The notes below the pieces were generated by a model that searched no databases, was not told the DNA's origin, and saw only the letters and a list, made by a program, of their open reading frames with translations. From assembly GCF_052119425.1 (NCBI RefSeq), contig NZ_JBQKFH010000059.1, positions 1 through 10,201 of the forward strand: 10,201 nucleotides of DNA, read 5' to 3'. The position numbers were made by a program, and so were the translations under genes. Shown in pieces: positions 7,238 through 10,201 of this stretch; the stretch's first letter is position 1, and every line of letters starts with the position of its first letter. Origin of the DNA: Enterococcus_E cecorum_C. GTDB taxonomy: Bacteria > Bacillota > Bacilli > Lactobacillales > Enterococcaceae.

Positions 7238-7244
7238 AAAACTC

Positions 7245-8786
7245 ATGAAAAGACGTGCATTATTAAGTGTATCTGATAAAACTGGCTTAGTCGATTTTGC
7301 GAAAGTGTTGGTTGATGCTGGTATTGAAATCATCTCAACTGGTGGTACCAAAAAAGCTTTAGATGAACATGGCGTGCCAACAATTGGGATTGAAGAAGTG
7401 ACTGGTTTTCCTGAAATGATGGATGGCCGAGTGAAGACCCTACATCCAAAAATTCATGGCGGATTACTTGGTCGTCGTGATTTAGCCACACATATGGATG
7501 CGATGAAAGCTCATGATATTACACCGATTGATTTTGTTGTTGTGAATTTATATCCATTTAAAGAAACTATTTTAAAACCAGATGTTACTGAAGCGGATGC
7601 GATTGAAAATATTGATATCGGTGGACCAAGTATGTTACGTTCAGCGGCGAAAAACTTTGCAAGTGTAACAGTTATTGTAGACCCTAGTGATTATGAAAAA
7701 GTAGCTGCAGAACTTAAAGCTGAGGGTCAAACAAGTCTTGAAACACGTAAAGCCCTAGCAGCGAAAACTTTCCGCCATACAGCTAGCTATGATGCCTTAA
7801 TTGCTCAGTATTTCAGTGAAATTGTAGGCGTGACGACACCTGAAAAATTAACGCTTACTTATGATTTACGTCAAACTTTACGTTATGGTGAAAATAGTCA
7901 TCAACAGGCTTCATTCTACCGTTGCGCTTTACCAAAGGCGTATTCGATGGCTAGCGCAAAACAATTGAATGGGAAAGAATTGTCTTATAACAATATTAAA
8001 GATGCGGATGCGGCAATTCGTATCATTCGTGAATTTGACGAACCAACTGCAGTGGCTTTAAAACATATGAATCCATGTGGTATTGGTACAGGTTCAACAA
8101 TTAAGGAAGCTTTTGATCGCTGTTTTGATGCCGATCCAGTATCGATCTTTGGTGGGATTATTGTATTAAATCGCCCAGTTGATTTAAAAACTGCTGAAGT
8201 GATGCGTCCAATCTTCCTTGAATTAATCATTGCGCCAAGTTTTGAGGACGATGCTTTAGCGATACTTTCTCAAAAGAAAAATTTGCGTCTATTAACGTTA
8301 GACTTTTCAGAAAAGAATACCGAAGAAAATGAATTTGTTTCTGTTCTTGGTGGTTTATTAGTTCAAAACCAAGATGTCATCGAAGAAAATCCTGAAAATT
8401 GGCAAGTGGTTACCAAACGTCAACCAACTAAAGACGAATTAGAAGCGTTAACCTTTGCTTGGAAGGCTGTGAAACATGTGAAGTCTAATGCGATTTTACT
8501 TGCAAAAGACAATCAGACAGTCGGTGTCGGTGCGGGTCAGATGAATCGTGTGGGGTCTGTTAAAATTGCAGTGGAACAAGCGAAGGCAGCTGGTAAACTT
8601 GAAGGTGCGGTGATGAGTTCGGATGCATTCTTCCCGATGAGTGACTCAGTTGAATATGCTGCTCAAAATGGCATTAAAGCAATCGTGCAACCTGGCGGAA
8701 GTATTAAAGACCAAGATTCGATTGATATGGCGGATAAATATGGTATTGCTATGGTATTTACCAATGTTCGTCACTTTAGACATTAA
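7245..8786 (+). CDS. purH: Bifunctional AICAR transformylase / IMP cyclohydrolase
   Basis: PurH carries out the last two steps: formylation of AICAR with 10-formyltetrahydrofolate, then ring closure to IMP. The N-terminal cyclohydrolase domain (about 1-195, methylglyoxal-synthase-like fold) has ALLSVSDKTGL, ISTGGTKKAL at 30-39 and MDGRVKTLHPKIHGGLLGRR at 59-78. The transformylase domain has LRYGENSHQQASFYR at 212-226, the Lys273-His274 pair in ALKHMNPCGIGTG, and a C-terminus ending NVRHFRH. The 513 residues match the family. A GTG-started frame from 7209 would add 12 lysine-rich residues overlapping purN. I chose ATG 7245 because homologues begin at MKRRALLSVSDK and AAAGGGG (7226-7232) lies upstream, although its 12-nt spacing is long. 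The gene begins 7 nt after purN. Confidence 0.97.
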   Translation: MKRRALLSVSDKTGLVDFAKVLVDAGIEIISTGGTKKALDEHGVPTIGIEEVTGFPEMMDGRVKTLHPKIHGGLLGRRDLATHMDAMKAHDITPIDFVVVNLYPFKETILKPDVTEADAIENIDIGGPSMLRSAAKNFASVTVIVDPSDYEKVAAELKAEGQTSLETRKALAAKTFRHTASYDALIAQYFSEIVGVTTPEKLTLTYDLRQTLRYGENSHQQASFYRCALPKAYSMASAKQLNGKELSYNNIKDADAAIRIIREFDEPTAVALKHMNPCGIGTGSTIKEAFDRCFDADPVSIFGGIIVLNRPVDLKTAEVMRPIFLELIIAPSFEDDALAILSQKKNLRLLTLDFSEKNTEENEFVSVLGGLLVQNQDVIEENPENWQVVTKRQPTKDELEALTFAWKAVKHVKSNAILLAKDNQTVGVGAGQMNRVGSVKIAVEQAKAAGKLEGAVMSSDAFFPMSDSVEYAAQNGIKAIVQPGGSIKDQDSIDMADKYGIAMVFTNVRHFRH

Positions 8787-8801
8787 GAAAGGACTTGAGC
8801 G

Positions 8802-10058
8802 ATGAAATTATTAGTCATTGGTAGCGGAGGTCGCGAACATGCGATTTGTCGTAAATTATTAGAAGATCCTCAAGTAGATGCTGTTTTTTGCGCAAAAGGA
8901 AATCCTGGTATGCAAAAAGATGGGGTTCAACTTGTTGATATAGCTGAAGATAATCATCCGGCTTTGATTCAGTTCGTCAAAGAACATCAGATTGACTGGA
9001 CGTTTGTTGGGCCTGAAATTCCTTTATTAAATGGGATTGTCGATGATTTTCAAGCAGCTGGTCTAAAGATTTTCGGACCTAATCAACAAGCGGCGATGAT
9101 TGAAGGTTCAAAAGATTTCGCCAAACAATTAATGCGTGATTATCACATTCCAACTGCTAAATATCAAACATTTTCTGATTTTGAAGCTGCTAAAGCCTAT
9201 GTTCTAGAAAATGGGGCACCAATTGTGATAAAAGCAGATGGTCTGGCAGCTGGTAAAGGTGTGGTTGTTGCAATGACTGAACAGGAAGCACTAGAAGCCT
9301 TAGAAGATATGCTGTTGGATCATAAATTTGGAGCAAGTTCTGCAAAAGTGGTCGTTGAAGAGTTTTTAGACGGTGAAGAATTTTCGTTACTGTCTTTTGT
9401 AAAGGAAAATGAAGTCTATCCGATGGTGATTGCGCAAGATCATAAACGGATTTTTGATGGGGATAAAGGCCCAAACACGGGTGGCATGGGCGCTTATTCA
9501 CCCGTTCCTCAGATTCCTGAATCCATGGTCCAAACAGCGATTAAAGAAATTGTCCAAAAGGCAGCAGATGGCATGGTTGACCGCAAGACGCCATTTACTG
9601 GTATCTTGTATGCTGGGTTGATTGCTACTAACGAAGGGCCTAAAGTCATCGAATTTAACGCACGATTTGGTGATCCTGAGACCCAAGTTGTTTTACCGCG
9701 ATTAAAAACAAGTTTAGCACAAATTATTGATGATTTATTAAACAATCGTCAACCAGATATAACTTGGTATGATTTTGCGACACTTGGTGTAGTAGTTGCA
9801 GCTCCAGGGTATCCAGCTGATTATGAAAAAAATATTGCATTACCTGAAATGCAAAATACTGAGGAGCAAACAGTGTATTATGCAGGGGTTACAGCCAAGA
9901 AAGAGCAAATGGTTTCAAATGGCGGTCGCGTATTTTTAGTTACTTCTCAGGGAACAAATTTATCTGATGCCCAACAAAAAGCGTATGCGTATTTAAACCA
10001 GTATGATTTGTCACAATTCTTTTACCGCAAAGATATAGGATTTAAAGCTTTAAAATAA
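8802..10058 (+). CDS. purD: Phosphoribosylamine-glycine ligase (GAR synthetase)
   Basis: PurD joins phosphoribosylamine, the unstable product of PurF, to glycine with ATP. The 418-residue protein is an ATP-grasp enzyme of usual length. It has the N-terminal phosphate loop VIGSGGREHAI (5-15), GPEIPLLNGI (70-79), FGPNQQAAMIEGSKDFAK (91-108), the ATP-grasp core VIKADGLAAGKGVVV (142-156), EEFLDGEEFSLL (186-197), DHKRIFDGDKGPNTGGMGAY (213-232) and the metal-binding EFNARFGDPETQVVLPR (284-300). AAAGGA (8788-8793) lies 8 nt before the ATG. It is the last gene of the operon, 15 nt after purH, and is followed within 7 nt by a terminator. Confidence 0.97.
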   Translation: MKLLVIGSGGREHAICRKLLEDPQVDAVFCAKGNPGMQKDGVQLVDIAEDNHPALIQFVKEHQIDWTFVGPEIPLLNGIVDDFQAAGLKIFGPNQQAAMIEGSKDFAKQLMRDYHIPTAKYQTFSDFEAAKAYVLENGAPIVIKADGLAAGKGVVVAMTEQEALEALEDMLLDHKFGASSAKVVVEEFLDGEEFSLLSFVKENEVYPMVIAQDHKRIFDGDKGPNTGGMGAYSPVPQIPESMVQTAIKEIVQKAADGMVDRKTPFTGILYAGLIATNEGPKVIEFNARFGDPETQVVLPRLKTSLAQIIDDLLNNRQPDITWYDFATLGVVVAAPGYPADYEKNIALPEMQNTEEQTVYYAGVTAKKEQMVSNGGRVFLVTSQGTNLSDAQQKAYAYLNQYDLSQFFYRKDIGFKALK

Positions 10059-10064
10059 ATGTTT

Positions 10065-10089
10065 AAGGTAGCCACAGTGCTGCCTTTTT
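10065..10089 (+). terminator. Intrinsic terminator of the pur operon
   Basis: AAGGTAGC (10065-10072) pairs fully with GCTGCCTT (10079-10086), counting one T-G wobble, around a 6-nt loop. A run of five T (10085-10089) follows. It starts 6 nt after the purD stop, so it is the natural end of the pur transcript. Confidence 0.8.
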
Positions 10090-10090
10090 C

Positions 10091-10116
10091 GGCTCTTTGT
10101 CAAGTAGTGTTGTTGG
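10091..10116. repeat. Possible ISL3-family insertion-sequence end (tentative)
   Basis: The stretch beginning GGCTCTTTGTCAAGTAGTG, directly after the T-run of the purD terminator, resembles terminal inverted repeats of ISL3-family elements, which often begin GG-TCTTTG. This rests on memory of the family pattern. No transposase is visible in the 85 bases that follow, and the matching end would lie beyond the window. It may be a true IS end, a remnant, or chance. Confidence 0.25.
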
Positions 10117-10130
10117 CAATTAAGTCAATT

Positions 10131-10171
10131 GGAGAGAAAGTTATTTTATGAATGCTTTCTCTCTTTTTTTT
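10131..10171 (+). terminator. Second downstream intrinsic terminator
   Basis: GGAGAGAAAG (10131-10140) pairs with CTTTCTCTCT (10155-10164), counting one terminal wobble, around a 14-nt loop. Eight T (10164-10171) follow, then further T-rich sequence. This is a strong + strand terminator signature. It may back up the purD terminator or end a short transcript from a neighbouring element. The opposite strand has no T-run after the stem, so it looks one-directional. Confidence 0.75.
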
Positions 10172-10201
10172 ATTTTCTTTTCTTTTTTCAATCGACGCTT
10201 A

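Larger units (their letters stand above)
207..10089 (+). other. Purine biosynthesis operon purCSQLFMNHD
   Basis: One promoter and one terminator bracket nine co-directional genes. Gaps are 15, 1, 11, 7 and 15 nt (purC-S, S-Q, F-M, N-H, H-D), and three junctions overlap (purQ-L, L-F, M-N). I saw no convincing internal promoter or terminator. Together they cover every step from PRPP to IMP except AIR carboxylation (purE/purK) and the adenylosuccinate lyase step (purB). Confidence 0.85.

Noticed and set aside
7209..7244. Upstream extension of purH to GTG 7209
   Set aside because: It adds 12 lysine/asparagine-rich residues overlapping the end of purN. PurH family proteins begin at the residues encoded from 7245.
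10148..10201. Open frame starting at ATG 10148 and running off the window, with GGAGAG upstream
   Set aside because: Its codons come from the terminator arm and the following T-rich tract, giving a low-complexity Phe-rich peptide. Spacing from GGAGAG is long. No recognisable protein start is present.

Overview
This window holds one nearly complete de novo purine (IMP) biosynthesis operon. Nine genes lie on the + strand in the order purC-purS-purQ-purL-purF-purM-purN-purH-purD. The DNA is AT-rich, and Shine-Dalgarno sites are strong and of Gram-positive type (AAGGAG, GGAGGA). FGAM synthase is split into PurS, PurQ and a small PurL, which is the Bacillota arrangement. Gene order, protein sequences and a lactococcal-type PurBox upstream of the promoter point to the Lactobacillales. 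An enterococcus or close relative is my best guess; the species cannot be fixed from the sequence alone.

Layout. Positions 1-286 are non-coding. They hold a strong intrinsic terminator (34-82) that probably ends an upstream transcript, a second GC-rich hairpin (86-118), a PurR-box-like site (about 160-172), a good sigma-A promoter (207-235) and the purC ribosome binding site, which may sit in a small hairpin. Positions 287-10058 are nine tightly packed genes. Gaps are 1 to 15 nt, or the genes overlap: TAATG at purQ/purL, 16 nt at purL/purF, ATGA at purM/purN. This fits one transcript with translational coupling. Positions 10059-10201 are non-coding and hold a terminator directly after purD (10065-10089) and a second strong terminator (10131-10171). 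Between them is a stretch (from 10091) that resembles the end of an ISL3-family insertion sequence; this is a tentative reading.

How the genes work together. PurF makes phosphoribosylamine from PRPP and glutamine. PurD adds glycine (GAR). PurN formylates it (FGAR). PurS, PurQ and PurL convert FGAR to FGAM. PurM closes the imidazole ring (AIR). PurC makes SAICAR from CAIR and aspartate. PurH performs the last two steps to IMP. The AIR carboxylation genes (purE/purK) and adenylosuccinate lyase (purB) are not in the window and must be encoded elsewhere if the pathway is complete. Three gene starts differ from the longest open frames: purQ at ATG 1269, purF at GTG 4150 and purH at ATG 7245.

I found no undescribed system. 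The most interesting points are a PurF with a Bacillus-type 11-residue propeptide but only three of the four expected iron-sulfur cysteines, the PurBox/promoter geometry, and the possible IS end downstream of the operon.
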